Shown here piece after piece: positions 15,944 to 24,142 of a stretch of DNA of 34,247 nt. Under the pieces are notes generated by a model, which was given only the letters and a program-made list of their open reading frames with translations, ran no database searches and had not been told where the DNA came from. The stretch is from assembly GCA_022825725.1 (NCBI GenBank), contig JAJDWE010000014.1:1-34247 (forward strand). The letters run 5' to 3'. A program made the position numbers and the translations under genes. The first letter of the stretch is position 1, and every line of letters starts with the position of its first letter. Source of the DNA: Gemmatimonadota bacterium (GTDB taxonomy: Bacteria > Gemmatimonadota > Gemmatimonadetes > Palauibacterales > Palauibacteraceae).

Positions 15944-17089
15944 ATACCGAGGCCACGCCTCATGGGCGCGATCCGGCGGGGGTTGTCCGAGGCTCCGGTG
16001 GTGGCTCTCCTGGGCGCGCGCCAGGTGGGGAAGACGACCCTTGCCGAGCAGGTCGTGTCCGCCACGGAGTCCGCCATCATCTTCGACCTGGAGAAGCGGG
16101 GCGAGAGGGCGGCTCTGTCGGCGACGCCCGAAATGCTGCTCCGCAACGCGGAAGGCCTCGTCGTCATCGACGAAATCCAGCGCATGCCGGAACTCTTCGA
16201 GGTCCTTCGGCCCATCTGCGACGCCCGCGACCGCAAGGCCGTGTTCCTCGTCCTGGGCAGCGCCTCGCTGGACCTGATCGAGGGGGTTTCCGAGACGCTG
16301 GCCGGCCGCGTCCAGTTCGTGGATGTGGGTGGCTTTTCCCTCGCCGAAGCCGGACCGGAGCATCAGGATCGGCTGTGGATGAGAGGCGGCTTTCCGCGCG
16401 CGTACCTCGCGCCCTCGAGCGGGGCGTGGTCCCGCTGGATGGAGTCCTTTACGCGCACGTTCCTCGAACAGGACATTCCGGGGCTGGGCTCACGGGTGTC
16501 GTCCGCGGCGCTGGGCCGCTTCTGGAGGATGCTGGCGCACTATCACGGGCAGACCTGGAATGCGGCCGAACTGGGACGCTCCATGGACGCGAGCGTGACC
16601 GCCGTGAGGAACTACCGCGACCTGCTGTCGGGTTCGTTCATGATCCGCCAACTGCCGCCGTGGTTCGAGAATCTGGGCAAGCGGCTCGTGAAGTCGCCGA
16701 AGGTCTTCATCCGCGACACCGGCGTTCTCCATTCCCTGCTGGGGATACGGGAGATGACCGAGTTGGCGGTGAATCCCCGCTACGGCGCCAGTTGGGAGGG
16801 GTTCGCCCTCGAGCAGACGCTCCTGGAGCACGGAGAGCGGGAGGCGTACTTCTACGGAACCCAGCGGGGGGCGGAACTGGACCTTCTGCTCCTGCGGCGA
16901 GGACGACGCTGGGGCTTCGAGTTCAAGTGCACGGAGGCGCCCCGGACCACGAAGTCGATGCACGTCGTGATCCGGGACCTGAACCTCGAACGTCTATGGG
17001 TCGTCTACCCGGGGGATGTCGAGTATCCGCTGACCGACACCATCACCGCCCTGCCGCTCAAGCGAATCGGCGACATCTCCCTGAGTTAG
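15932..17089 (+). CDS. AAA family ATPase with C-terminal DUF4143 domain
   Basis: A 385-residue ATPase. Walker A is GARQVGKTT (residues 28-36), Walker B is VVIDEIQRMPE (Asp80, Glu81), and FLVLGSASLDL near residue 105 is the sensor-1 strand. The C-terminal half is DUF4143: FTRTFLEQDIPGL, GQTWNAAELGRSM-type helix-turn-helix near 215-240, the nuclease-like fold AELDLLLLRRG, and FEFKCTEA near the end. The family is widespread, often horizontally mobile, and its function is not settled; a restriction-endonuclease-like core is usually noted. I chose ATG 15932 rather than TTG 15902 because GGAG sits 6 bases upstream. The start lies inside a striking palindrome. Confidence 0.93.
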   Translation: MQQSIPRPRLMGAIRRGLSEAPVVALLGARQVGKTTLAEQVVSATESAIIFDLEKRGERAALSATPEMLLRNAEGLVVIDEIQRMPELFEVLRPICDARDRKAVFLVLGSASLDLIEGVSETLAGRVQFVDVGGFSLAEAGPEHQDRLWMRGGFPRAYLAPSSGAWSRWMESFTRTFLEQDIPGLGSRVSSAALGRFWRMLAHYHGQTWNAAELGRSMDASVTAVRNYRDLLSGSFMIRQLPPWFENLGKRLVKSPKVFIRDTGVLHSLLGIREMTELAVNPRYGASWEGFALEQTLLEHGEREAYFYGTQRGAELDLLLLRRGRRWGFEFKCTEAPRTTKSMHVVIRDLNLERLWVVYPGDVEYPLTDTITALPLKRIGDISLS

Positions 17090-17128
17090 CGCCGGGTTAG
17101 CGTTGCGTCAGCGCTCCGTCAGCGGGCG
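17085..17128. repeat. Four 11-bp repeats spanning two convergent stop codons
   Basis: The heptamer GTTAGCG or GTCAGCG begins at 17085, 17096, 17107 and 17118, exactly 11 bp apart. The first copy supplies the TAG stop of the DUF4143 gene and the last supplies the TGA stop (as TCA) of the minus-strand DUF2911 gene. The remaining four bases of each unit vary. No hairpin with a T-run is present between the two genes. Confidence 0.8.
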
Positions 17129-17748
17129 ACCTGGAAGGGGGCGGTGGCGACCTGGTCGTCCCACCAGATCGTGAACACGCCGCCTTCCTGCGTCATGTCC
17201 ATGAACGAGATCGTGAGCTGGTCGGCGGACATCATGATCGTGTCCACATCCATCGTGGTGCGCAGCACGTCGCGGTCGGGCGTGTAGCCGTAGGACCCCC
17301 AGAGCGCGTCGTCGTTCTCCTCGCGGAAGTTGTCCTTCGCGCCCCAGTTCGAGAAGACCAGCGTCCACTCGTCCTCGGAGAGTTCCGCGAACACGCTGTA
17401 CTCGCCGGCCGGCAGGCGCTCGCCGCCGAACATGAGATCGGTCTCCGTCATGAAGCGCGTGGACTGGTCCGCGCCGACGCGCCAGAGCGGGGCGCCGCGG
17501 AGGAACTGCTGGCCGTATTCGTCGCCCGAGCCGAACAGGTCGCGGCCGCGCAGGATGGGACGGCCGTAGGTCACGACGACCCAGGAGCCGCTGTAGCTCC
17601 CTTCGGCGTCATAGCCGCCGCCCACCTGGGTCGCCGCCTCGCCACGCGGGCTCGCGCGACGGTCCTGGGCGTCCGCGGGCGCGGCGAAGGCGAGGGCAGC
17701 GCCGAGGGCGAGGGCGAAACAGGGGACGGCGCGGAACATCTTCTTCAT
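17119..17748 (-). CDS. DUF2911 family secreted protein
   Basis: A 209-residue exported protein. A signal peptide ends near FAAPADAQD (about residue 28). The DUF2911 signature is clear: VVVTYGRPILRGRDLFG, then a segment corresponding to the WRxGA motif (PLWRVGADQSTRFMTE), GGERLPAGEYSVFAEL and EWTLVFSNWG. The family is frequent in Bacteroidota and Gemmatimonadota and has no established function. ATG 17748 has GGAGGT 4-9 bases upstream, so the extra in-frame codons further up are rejected. It converges on the DUF4143 gene with about 29 bp between stops. Confidence 0.92.
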   Translation of the reverse strand: MKKMFRAVPCFALALGAALAFAAPADAQDRRASPRGEAATQVGGGYDAEGSYSGSWVVVTYGRPILRGRDLFGSGDEYGQQFLRGAPLWRVGADQSTRFMTETDLMFGGERLPAGEYSVFAELSEDEWTLVFSNWGAKDNFREENDDALWGSYGYTPDRDVLRTTMDVDTIMMSADQLTISFMDMTQEGGVFTIWWDDQVATAPFQVAR

Positions 17749-17883
17749 TCGTACCTCCAAGCAGGTTCAAGCGCGGCATCGCCGGCCGGCGACGCGCGAA
17801 CAATCCCGAAGCGGGCCGGGCATCCTACGGTGGCGCGCGCGAACCCGAAAGCCGGGTGCGTCGCCGCGGCAGGCGGCCTCCGA

Positions 17884-17893
17884 TACAATATCG
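17884..17893 (+). promoter_or_regulatory. Candidate -10 element within a short palindrome
   Basis: TACAAT (17884-17889) is a good -10 box and lies in the 13-bp palindrome CGATA-CAA-TATCG (17881-17893). It ends 8 bases before the ATG at 17898, so initiation there would give a leaderless mRNA. No convincing -35 box is present 17 bp upstream. Confidence 0.35.
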
Positions 17894-17897
17894 ACCC

Positions 17898-18425
17898 ATG
17901 AAGAGAACACGGCCCGCAAGAGGAACGTTTCGGCGGATCTGCCCGGCCGGCTTCGCGGCGCGCGGCGTGGTCGCGGCGGCGGGCGGCCTGGTCGCGGCGG
18001 CGGCGTGCGGGGGCGGGACGCCGGACGTGGGGGAGGGCGGGGGAGCGGTCGCGGGCGCGACGGTCGCCGTCGAGGCGGTGCGGGCGGAGATCGAGCGCGT
18101 CACGCGGCGTTGGGAGGCGTCGCTGATCGCGGGGGCGCCGGGCGAGGCCGTCGCCGACGTCTTCACGTCGGATGCGGTGCGGCTGCCCTCTGGAGAGCCG
18201 GCGGTGCGGGGGCACGAGGCGATCGAGCGCGCGCTGGCGGGTTCCGTCGCGCTGCGCGAGGCCCGGTTCACGATCGAGGACCTCGAGGTGGACGGGAATC
18301 TGGCGTTCGCGAACGGGACGTACCGGGTGCGCGGCCCCGACGATGTCGAACTCGAAGGCAAGTTTCTCGAGGTGTGGAAGCGGCTCGAAACCGGGTGGCG
18401 TATCCACCGCGTCATGTGGGACTGA
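17898..18425 (+). CDS. SnoaL-like / DUF4440 lipoprotein
   Basis: A 175-residue protein with a basic N-terminus, an alanine-rich hydrophobic run and a likely lipobox AAAAC (Cys37), followed by a Gly-rich linker. From residue 55 on it has the cone-shaped SnoaL/NTF2-like pattern: an N-terminal helix with WEASLIAGAPGEAVADVF, then TSDAVRLPSGEPAVRGHEAI, then alternating strands ending in FLEVWKRLETGWRIHRVMWD. Proteins with this fold bind small hydrophobic ligands or act as simple isomerases; no catalytic role can be assigned here. It lies 42 bp before the trans-sulfuration gene and could be the first gene of that operon. Confidence 0.85.
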   Translation: MKRTRPARGTFRRICPAGFAARGVVAAAGGLVAAAACGGGTPDVGEGGGAVAGATVAVEAVRAEIERVTRRWEASLIAGAPGEAVADVFTSDAVRLPSGEPAVRGHEAIERALAGSVALREARFTIEDLEVDGNLAFANGTYRVRGPDDVELEGKFLEVWKRLETGWRIHRVMWD

Positions 18426-18467
18426 CGCCCCGGCTCGACTGACAACTCTGTGGGAGATTCTGACGCG

Positions 18468-19661
18468 ATGAAGAAGATGAGGAAGACGGGAAGGGCGCCT
18501 TCGACGGACGCCGTGCATGCGGGCGAGCAGCAGCCGAGGCCGGAGGGGGCCGTGGTCACGCCGATCTACCAGACGGCGAACTACGAGCTTCGCGGCGAGG
18601 ACTACCACGACATCGGGTACATCCGGCTCAGCACGACGCCGAACCATCGCGTGCTCGGGGAGCGGATCGCGGCGCTCGAGGGGACGGAGGCGGCACTCGC
18701 CCTCGCGAGCGGGATGGCGGCGATCGCGGGATCGCTGCTCACGGTGCTGTCGTCGGGGGACCATGTGCTCGTGCAGGACACGCTGTACGGCGGCACGGCG
18801 GCCTTTCTGCAGCAGGACCTGCCGCGCTTCCGGATCGGGCACACGGTGATCGACCCTCAGGATCCATCGGGCTGGGCGGCCGCGCTGACGCCGACGACGC
18901 GCGCGATGTACGTGGAGACGCTCACGAATCCGCTCGTGCAGGTCGCGGATCTCGAGGCCGTCGTCGCGTTCGCGCGCGAGCACGGGCTCGTGACGCTGAT
19001 CGACAACACGTTCGCGAGTCCCATCAACTTCCGGCCGGCGGAGATCGGCTTCGACCTCGTCCTCGAGAGCTGCACGAAGTACATGAACGGCCACAGCGAC
19101 ATCGTGGCCGGGAGCGTGGCCGGGCCGGCGGATCTCGTGCGCCGCGTGAAAATCATGCAGGACCACCTCGGCGGCTCCCTCGACCCGCACGCGGCGTTCC
19201 TGCTCGAGCGGGGGCTGAAAACGCTGGGCGTGCGCGTCCGCGAGCAGAACGCGTCGGCCGGGCGGCTCGCCGCGCGGCTCGAAGCGCACCCCGCCGTGTC
19301 CGTCGTCCACTATCCGGGGCTGGCGAGCCACGCGCAGCACGAGCGGGCCGCGCGCCTGTTCGACGGCTTCGGCGGGATGATGTCGTTCGAACTCGAGGGC
19401 GGGGTCGACGCGGCGGAGGCGTTCATCTCCGCGCTGGAGATCCCGATGGTCGCGGCGAGTCTCGGGGGGCCGGAATCCCTCGTCGTGCGGCCCGCCGCGG
19501 CCGTCCACGCGGGCATGTCCGCCGAGGAGCGGGAGAAGGCCGGCATCCGGGACGCCCTCATCCGCTTCTCCACCGGGTTGGAGGCGACGGAGGATCTCGC
19601 GGCCGACCTCGATCGGGCGCTGGCGAGCCTGCCGCGGGCGGTCGCGGGCCTCACCGCGTGA
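18468..19661 (+). CDS. Cys/Met metabolism PLP enzyme (cystathionine gamma-synthase/lyase family)
   Basis: A 397-residue fold-type I PLP enzyme of usual length. Landmarks are GYIRLSTTPNHRVLGERIAALEG near residue 45, SGMAAI around residue 80, the cofactor-stacking DTLYGGT, ETLTNPL, DNTFASP, the Schiff-base lysine Lys204 in ESCTKYMNGHSD, and SLGGPESLVVRPAA in the C-terminal domain. Members make or split cystathionine, O-acetylhomoserine or methionine; sequence alone does not separate synthase from gamma-lyase. The usual Y-SR-NPT motif reads YIRLSTTPN here, a mild deviation. ATG 18468 is preferred, although GTG 18450 is in frame. The stop overlaps the next GTG by 4 bp. Confidence 0.9.
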   Translation: MKKMRKTGRAPSTDAVHAGEQQPRPEGAVVTPIYQTANYELRGEDYHDIGYIRLSTTPNHRVLGERIAALEGTEAALALASGMAAIAGSLLTVLSSGDHVLVQDTLYGGTAAFLQQDLPRFRIGHTVIDPQDPSGWAAALTPTTRAMYVETLTNPLVQVADLEAVVAFAREHGLVTLIDNTFASPINFRPAEIGFDLVLESCTKYMNGHSDIVAGSVAGPADLVRRVKIMQDHLGGSLDPHAAFLLERGLKTLGVRVREQNASAGRLAARLEAHPAVSVVHYPGLASHAQHERAARLFDGFGGMMSFELEGGVDAAEAFISALEIPMVAASLGGPESLVVRPAAAVHAGMSAEEREKAGIRDALIRFSTGLEATEDLAADLDRALASLPRAVAGLTA

Positions 19662-20608
19662 AGCCCCCCGGCCTGCCCGAGATCGAGGCGGCGCGCGAAC
19701 GGGTCTACGCGGCGGCCCTCCGCTCGCCGCTCATCCGCCTCGGCGTCGACGAGGGGCCCGAGATCTGGCTCAAGCTCGAGAACCTGCAGCCGATCGGCTC
19801 CTTCAAGATCCGGGGGTCGGCGAACGCGATCGGCCTCATCCCGCCGGCGGAGTTGGCGGCGGGGGTGTGGACGGCGAGCGCGGGGAACATGGCGCAGGGG
19901 GTCGCCTGGAACGCGCGGCGGCTCGGCGTCCCGTGCTCGGTCGTCGTCCCGGAGACGGCGCCGAGGCTCAAGCTGGACGCGATCGCCCGGCTCGGCGGGA
20001 CGGCGGTGAAGACCTCCGTCGCCTCCTGGTTCGAGGTCTTCCGCACGCAGCGCTTCGACGGGATGGACGGACGGTTCGTCCACGCCTTCATGGACCGCGA
20101 CGTGATGGCGGGGAACGGAACCATCGCCCTCGAACTGATCGAGGATCTTCCCGACGTGGACGCCGTGATCGTCCCCTTCGGAGGCGGCGGACTCGCGTGC
20201 GGGATCGCGGCCGGGATGCGGGCCGTCGCGCCGGACGTGCCGGTCTTCGCGTCGGAGGTGACGGGACAGGCCCCGTTCGCGGAGTCGCTGCGCGCGGGCC
20301 GCGCCGTCTCGATCTCCTATACGCCTTCTTTCGTCGATGGAATCGGGGGTCCGCACGTGGAGCCCGCCATGTGGGAACTGGCGGAGGATCTCCTGGCGGG
20401 TTCGGCCGAGATCACGCTCCGCGACACCGCCGACGCGATCCGCCTGCTCACGGCCCGCAACCGCGTCGTGGCCGAAGGGGCCGGCGCTTCCTCGGTCGCG
20501 GCCGCCCTGTCGGGCGCGGTGAGGGGGGACAAAATTGTCTGCATCGTGTCCGGGGGGAACCTGGATCCGTCCAGCCTCGCCACCATCCTCGCGGGAGGCG
20601 TGCCGTGA
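19658..20608 (+). CDS. Threonine dehydratase-like PLP enzyme (threonine/serine ammonia-lyase or racemase)
   Basis: A 316-residue fold-type II PLP enzyme without the C-terminal ACT-like regulatory domain, so of catabolic or serine-racemase size. The cofactor lysine is Lys50 in PIGSFKIRGS. The phosphate-binding loop is PFGGGGLACG near residue 175; TASAGNMAQGVAW is the substrate loop, in which the usual SSGNHAQ reads ASAGNMAQG. The C-terminal VAEGAGASSVAA and CIVSGGNLD are conserved. The reaction would deaminate threonine or serine, or racemise serine. The GTG start overlaps the preceding stop (GTGA), and the pairing with a trans-sulfuration enzyme fits homoserine/cystathionine to 2-oxobutyrate metabolism. 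Confidence 0.9.
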   Translation: MKPPGLPEIEAARERVYAAALRSPLIRLGVDEGPEIWLKLENLQPIGSFKIRGSANAIGLIPPAELAAGVWTASAGNMAQGVAWNARRLGVPCSVVVPETAPRLKLDAIARLGGTAVKTSVASWFEVFRTQRFDGMDGRFVHAFMDRDVMAGNGTIALELIEDLPDVDAVIVPFGGGGLACGIAAGMRAVAPDVPVFASEVTGQAPFAESLRAGRAVSISYTPSFVDGIGGPHVEPAMWELAEDLLAGSAEITLRDTADAIRLLTARNRVVAEGAGASSVAAALSGAVRGDKIVCIVSGGNLDPSSLATILAGGVP

Positions 20609-21243
20609 GCGACATGACCGATCCGCCGATGAAGCTCACCACGTCTCAGGTCTCGCTGATCCTTCAGCGCGCGGCCGAGATTGACGCCCGCGGTGACACG
20701 CTGAGTGTCGACGAACTGGAACGGATCGCGGCCGAGGCGGGGATCGACGCACGGGCGACCCGCACGGCGATCGCGGAGTTCATCGCCGAGGAGATGCCCG
20801 CTCCGGCTCCGGAGCCCGCCGTTCCGACGATCCCCCAGACTCCGGCGGTCCCCCGCCCCCGCCCCCCAAGGTCGAGTTCGCCTTCTCCCCTGCGCATCCT
20901 CTCGGGCGGCGCCGTCGGGGTCGCGTTCGGGTTCACCCAGGCGCTCTCCGAGTCGGCTGCGTTCCTGGGTTTCGGCGGCGCCGTGCTCTACCTCGTGCTG
21001 CGTGCGGTGCAGAGCATGAAGCGCGGAGACCAGCTCGACTTCCAGCTCCAGAACTTCGCCCTCTGGCTTGGCACTCTGGTGGGCACGCTCGCCACGGACG
21101 TCCTCGAAGGGGACGAGGTCACCGCGATAGTTTTCCTCGTCTGGCTGATCACCTCCTTCCTGGGCGGACTCCTCGTCCGCTTCGGCCCCCGGGAGGAGGA
21201 GGCGGAGGACGACATCCCACAACTCGAGCCCGGAGGCCGCTAA
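20605..21243 (+). CDS. Membrane protein with an N-terminal LTTSQVSLILQRAAEI-type domain
   Basis: A 212-residue protein. Residues 9-60 form a helical domain (LTTSQVSLILQRAAEI, then TLSVDELERIAAEAGIDA) of a kind I associate with Gemmatimonadota membrane proteins. A proline-rich linker (65-93) follows, then hydrophobic segments at about 100-130, 147-163 and 172-190, and an acidic tail. Function is unknown. The GTG start at 20605 has GGGAGG 7 bases upstream; ATG 20614 is an alternative. It overlaps the dehydratase-like gene by 4 bp and is followed 4 bp later by a short partial copy of its own beginning. Confidence 0.78.
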   Translation: MSDMTDPPMKLTTSQVSLILQRAAEIDARGDTLSVDELERIAAEAGIDARATRTAIAEFIAEEMPAPAPEPAVPTIPQTPAVPRPRPPRSSSPSPLRILSGGAVGVAFGFTQALSESAAFLGFGGAVLYLVLRAVQSMKRGDQLDFQLQNFALWLGTLVGTLATDVLEGDEVTAIVFLVWLITSFLGGLLVRFGPREEEAEDDIPQLEPGGR

Positions 21244-21247
21244 AACA

Positions 21248-21412
21248 ATGACGAATCCCCCCAAGAAGCTCACCACATCCGAGGTCTCGCTGGTCCTTAA
21301 GCGCCGGCGGGCGGCGGAGTTCTTCGCGCGGGCCAGGGAGTTGGCGGCGACGACCGCCGACACGCCGCAGACGGACAGCACGGTTCTGGTCAGGGAGGAC
21401 CGGGATCGATGA
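21248..21412 (+). CDS. 54-residue partial paralogue of the preceding membrane protein's N-terminus
   Basis: A short open frame from ATG 21248 to TGA 21410-21412. Its opening, MTNPPKKLTTSEVSLVLKRR, aligns with MTDPPMKLTTSQVSLILQRA of the gene just upstream, and the similarity is obvious in the DNA over about 55 bp. After that the two diverge: the ELERIAAEAGID part and the whole membrane region are missing. It may be a decayed tandem duplicate or a retained micro-protein. It sits 4 bp after the parent gene, and its stop overlaps the next ATG (ATGA), so the coupling of the operon is intact. Confidence 0.6.
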   Translation: MTNPPKKLTTSEVSLVLKRRRAAEFFARARELAATTADTPQTDSTVLVREDRDR

Positions 21413-23214
21413 GAGTCCGGCACGCATCCGGTGTCTCGATGTTGCTGGTTGCGTGGACGGCCTCCTGTGGCGCTCCCGCCGACGAACGCGGCGGGTCCCG
21501 TGGCGGCGCGGCGGCTTCGGAACGCGCCTCGGCGGGGCTGGAGGCGCTGCTCGATTCGGCGTGGGTCCGGGACCTGGAGACGAACCCCGTCATCCGCCTG
21601 CGGGAGGGGCTGGATGTGGAGCGGCTCCCGGAACTCGGCTACGAGGCGGCGGAGGAGCGGGCCGCGTTCTTCCAGCGGCAGCTCGACCGCGCCCTCGCCA
21701 TCGACGGGGCGGCGCTCCCGGCCGATGAGCGCGTCACGCTGGAGACCCTCGTCTGGCAGGCGGAGATGGCCGTCGAGGGACACCGGTACTTCTGGCTCCG
21801 GAGCGTCCTCACGCCGTATTCGAGCGTCCTCCGCGGCTACAGCCAGATCTTTCCCCTCCTCCCGCTCGAGGATGAGGCGGACCTCGACCGGTTCGTGGCG
21901 CTCGTCGAGCAGGTTCCGTCCCACGTGCGCGACCTCGAGGATTACGTGCGGGGGCAGTTCGAGCGCGACTTCATCGTGCCGAGCCGGAACCTCGCGCCGG
22001 TCGTCGATCTCGTGCGCGCCACCGCGGGGGAGGCCGAGGGCGGCCCCTTCGCGCTCCCGGCGGATCGCGCCTCCGCGCTGGAAGCCGGCCGGGTGGCGGA
22101 GGCAACGGCCCGCATCGGAGAGATCGTCCGCGATTCCATCAACCCGGCGCTCGAGGAACTCGCCGCCTTCCTCGAGGGGCCGTACGCGGCGCGCGCGCCG
22201 GCAGGGGTCGGTCTCTCGCAATATCCGGAGGGCCGCGACTACTACCTCTATCTGACCCGCTTCCACACGACGATGGAGGTGACGCCGGAGGAGGTGCAGG
22301 CGGCCGGCCGCGAACTCCTCGCCGAGTTTCGCGCGCGCATGGCGGAGATCCGCGACCGCCTGGGCTGGGAGGGGAGCGCGGATGAATTTCATGCGCACCT
22401 GAAGTCGGACCCGCGCTACTTCCCGGCGTCCCACGAGGAGGTGCGCGAGCGGTTGCTTGCCGCGTCCACCCGGATGCTCGAGCGCATCGACGACTACTTC
22501 CTCGGCGTCCCCGAGGCCCCGTGGGACGCGAGGCGGCTGGCGCCCGAACTCGAGCCGGCGATGACGTACGGCTACTACGCTGCGCCCACCCCCGCGGAAC
22601 CGACCGGCGTCTACTACTACAACGGCTCGAATCTGGATGAGCGGAGCTGGCTGGGGCTCGCGTCGATCTCGCTCCACGAACTGATCTCCGGCCACCACTT
22701 CCAGATCGCGGGCCAGCGCGAGAGCGAGACGCTGCCGGACTATCGGCGGAACTCGTCGTACACGGCCTACACGGAGGGCTGGGGCTCCTACGCGTCGTTT
22801 CTGGGGTTCGAGGCGGGCGTGTACGAGGATCTGTACAGCGAGTACGGCTTCTACATCCTGGAGAGCTTCCTCGCGACCCGGCTCGTCGTGGATCCGGGGA
22901 TGAACCACTTCGGCATGACCCTGGAGGAGGCACGGCAGTTCATGCGCGAGAACACGCTCGAATCGGAAACCCAGATCGCGACGGAGTCGCTGCGCTATTC
23001 CACGGACCTGCCGGGGCAGGCGCTCGCCTACCAGATGGGGAAGCGCAAGCTGCTCGATCTGCGGGCCCGGGCGGAGGATGCGCTCGGAGACGGCTTCGAC
23101 ATCCGCCGCTTCCACGATGTCGTGCTGCGGAACGGGTCCGTGCCGATGGTCGTGCTCGAGGGGCAGGTCGACGCGTGGATCGACGGGAGCGGGGCCGGGG
23201 GCGGCGGATCGTAG
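21409..23214 (+). CDS. DUF885 family zinc metallopeptidase-like lipoprotein
   Basis: A 601-residue DUF885 protein. A short signal peptide ends in WTASC (Cys20), giving a lipoprotein. The zinc site is explicit: HELISGHH at residues 423-430 (the HExxGHH form) and TEGWG with Glu456 as a third ligand. The long helical N-terminal half, the TRFHTTMEVTPEEV region and the final VVLRNGSVPMVVLEGQVDAWI are family hallmarks. Such proteins behave like gluzincin or carboxypeptidase-type enzymes on short peptides. ATG 21409 overlaps the upstream micro-gene by 4 bp. The 3' end overlaps the phosphoesterase frame by 40 bp. Confidence 0.93.
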   Translation: MRVRHASGVSMLLVAWTASCGAPADERGGSRGGAAASERASAGLEALLDSAWVRDLETNPVIRLREGLDVERLPELGYEAAEERAAFFQRQLDRALAIDGAALPADERVTLETLVWQAEMAVEGHRYFWLRSVLTPYSSVLRGYSQIFPLLPLEDEADLDRFVALVEQVPSHVRDLEDYVRGQFERDFIVPSRNLAPVVDLVRATAGEAEGGPFALPADRASALEAGRVAEATARIGEIVRDSINPALEELAAFLEGPYAARAPAGVGLSQYPEGRDYYLYLTRFHTTMEVTPEEVQAAGRELLAEFRARMAEIRDRLGWEGSADEFHAHLKSDPRYFPASHEEVRERLLAASTRMLERIDDYFLGVPEAPWDARRLAPELEPAMTYGYYAAPTPAEPTGVYYYNGSNLDERSWLGLASISLHELISGHHFQIAGQRESETLPDYRRNSSYTAYTEGWGSYASFLGFEAGVYEDLYSEYGFYILESFLATRLVVDPGMNHFGMTLEEARQFMRENTLESETQIATESLRYSTDLPGQALAYQMGKRKLLDLRARAEDALGDGFDIRRFHDVVLRNGSVPMVVLEGQVDAWIDGSGAGGGGS

Positions 23215-24089
23215 GGCTGCGGCGACTTCGCGCCGGCTGGACGGGCTGGATGCTCCTTCTCCTTCTCGCGACCGCGGTCGTGCTCGCCGCGTGGGCGTTC
23301 TGGTGGGAGCCCGGCCGGCTCGTCGTGAACCGGACCGATCTCGAGGTGCCCGGGTGGCCCGAGGGGGAGGAGACCCGGATCGCGCTCATCGCCGACCTGC
23401 ACGTGGGCTCGCCCCGGAACGGCCGGGACAACCTGCGCCGCGTCGTGCGACGAGTGAACGAGACGCTCCCGGACCTCGTGCTCATCGCCGGCGATCTGAC
23501 GATCGACAACGTCATGGGCGGCCGGTTCGTGCCGCCGGAGGAGATCGCCGAGGATCTCGCCGCTCTCGACGCCCGCCATGGCGTGTTCGCGGTGCTCGGG
23601 AACCACGACCGCTGGCTGTCGGCCGAGCGCGTGGAGGAGGCGCTCTCGGGGGCCGGGATCACGGTGCTCGACAACCGGGGCCAGCGCGCGCGCGTGCGCG
23701 GCAACGATGTCTGGATCGCGGGCGTGGCGGACTTCTGGACGGGCCATCCGTCGGTCGAGGACGCGCTCGACGGGGTCCGTCCCGGGGAGCCCGTCATCGT
23801 CGTCACGCACAACCCCGACATCTTCCCGGAGGTGCCGGCGCGGGCCTCCCTGACGCTGGCCGGGCACACGCACGGCGGGCAGGTCATCATCCCGTTCGTG
23901 GGTCCCGGGATCACCCCCTCCCGTTTCGGGGACCGATACGCGGCGGGTCACGTGGTGGAGGACGGACGGCACCTCTTCGTGACGACCGGGGTGGGGACGA
24001 GCCGGCTCGGGGTGCGCTTCCTCGTACCGCCCGAAATCGTCGCGCTCCGGCTGACTCGCTGCGAGTCCTGCGAGTCGCCGCCGGAGTGA
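23175..24089 (+). CDS. Membrane-anchored metallophosphoesterase (YkuE/YaeI-like)
   Basis: A 304-residue calcineurin-like phosphoesterase with an arginine-rich N-terminus and one membrane helix (about residues 22-44). The five metal-binding blocks are present: DLH (Asp74, His76), GDL (Asp107), GNHD (143-146), VVTHNPD and GHTHGGQ. The closest named relatives, YaeI/YkuE, act on UDP-sugar or phospholipid precursors. The GTG start at 23175 overlaps DUF885 by 40 bp. ATG 23250 would give a shorter protein starting inside the membrane helix, so the longer form is preferred, with some doubt about the exact start. Confidence 0.9.
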   Translation: MDRRERGRGRRIVGLRRLRAGWTGWMLLLLLATAVVLAAWAFWWEPGRLVVNRTDLEVPGWPEGEETRIALIADLHVGSPRNGRDNLRRVVRRVNETLPDLVLIAGDLTIDNVMGGRFVPPEEIAEDLAALDARHGVFAVLGNHDRWLSAERVEEALSGAGITVLDNRGQRARVRGNDVWIAGVADFWTGHPSVEDALDGVRPGEPVIVVTHNPDIFPEVPARASLTLAGHTHGGQVIIPFVGPGITPSRFGDRYAAGHVVEDGRHLFVTTGVGTSRLGVRFLVPPEIVALRLTRCESCESPPE

Positions 24090-24142
24090 CTATCATGCCG
24101 CCCGCACCTCGAACCGGATCCGAAATCGGAGTGACACCGAAC

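Noticed and set aside
20317-23115. Very long minus-strand open frame (932 codons) opposite the dehydratase-like to DUF885 genes
   Set aside because: It crosses several well-supported plus-strand genes and has low-complexity composition without any motif; long antisense frames are expected at this GC content.
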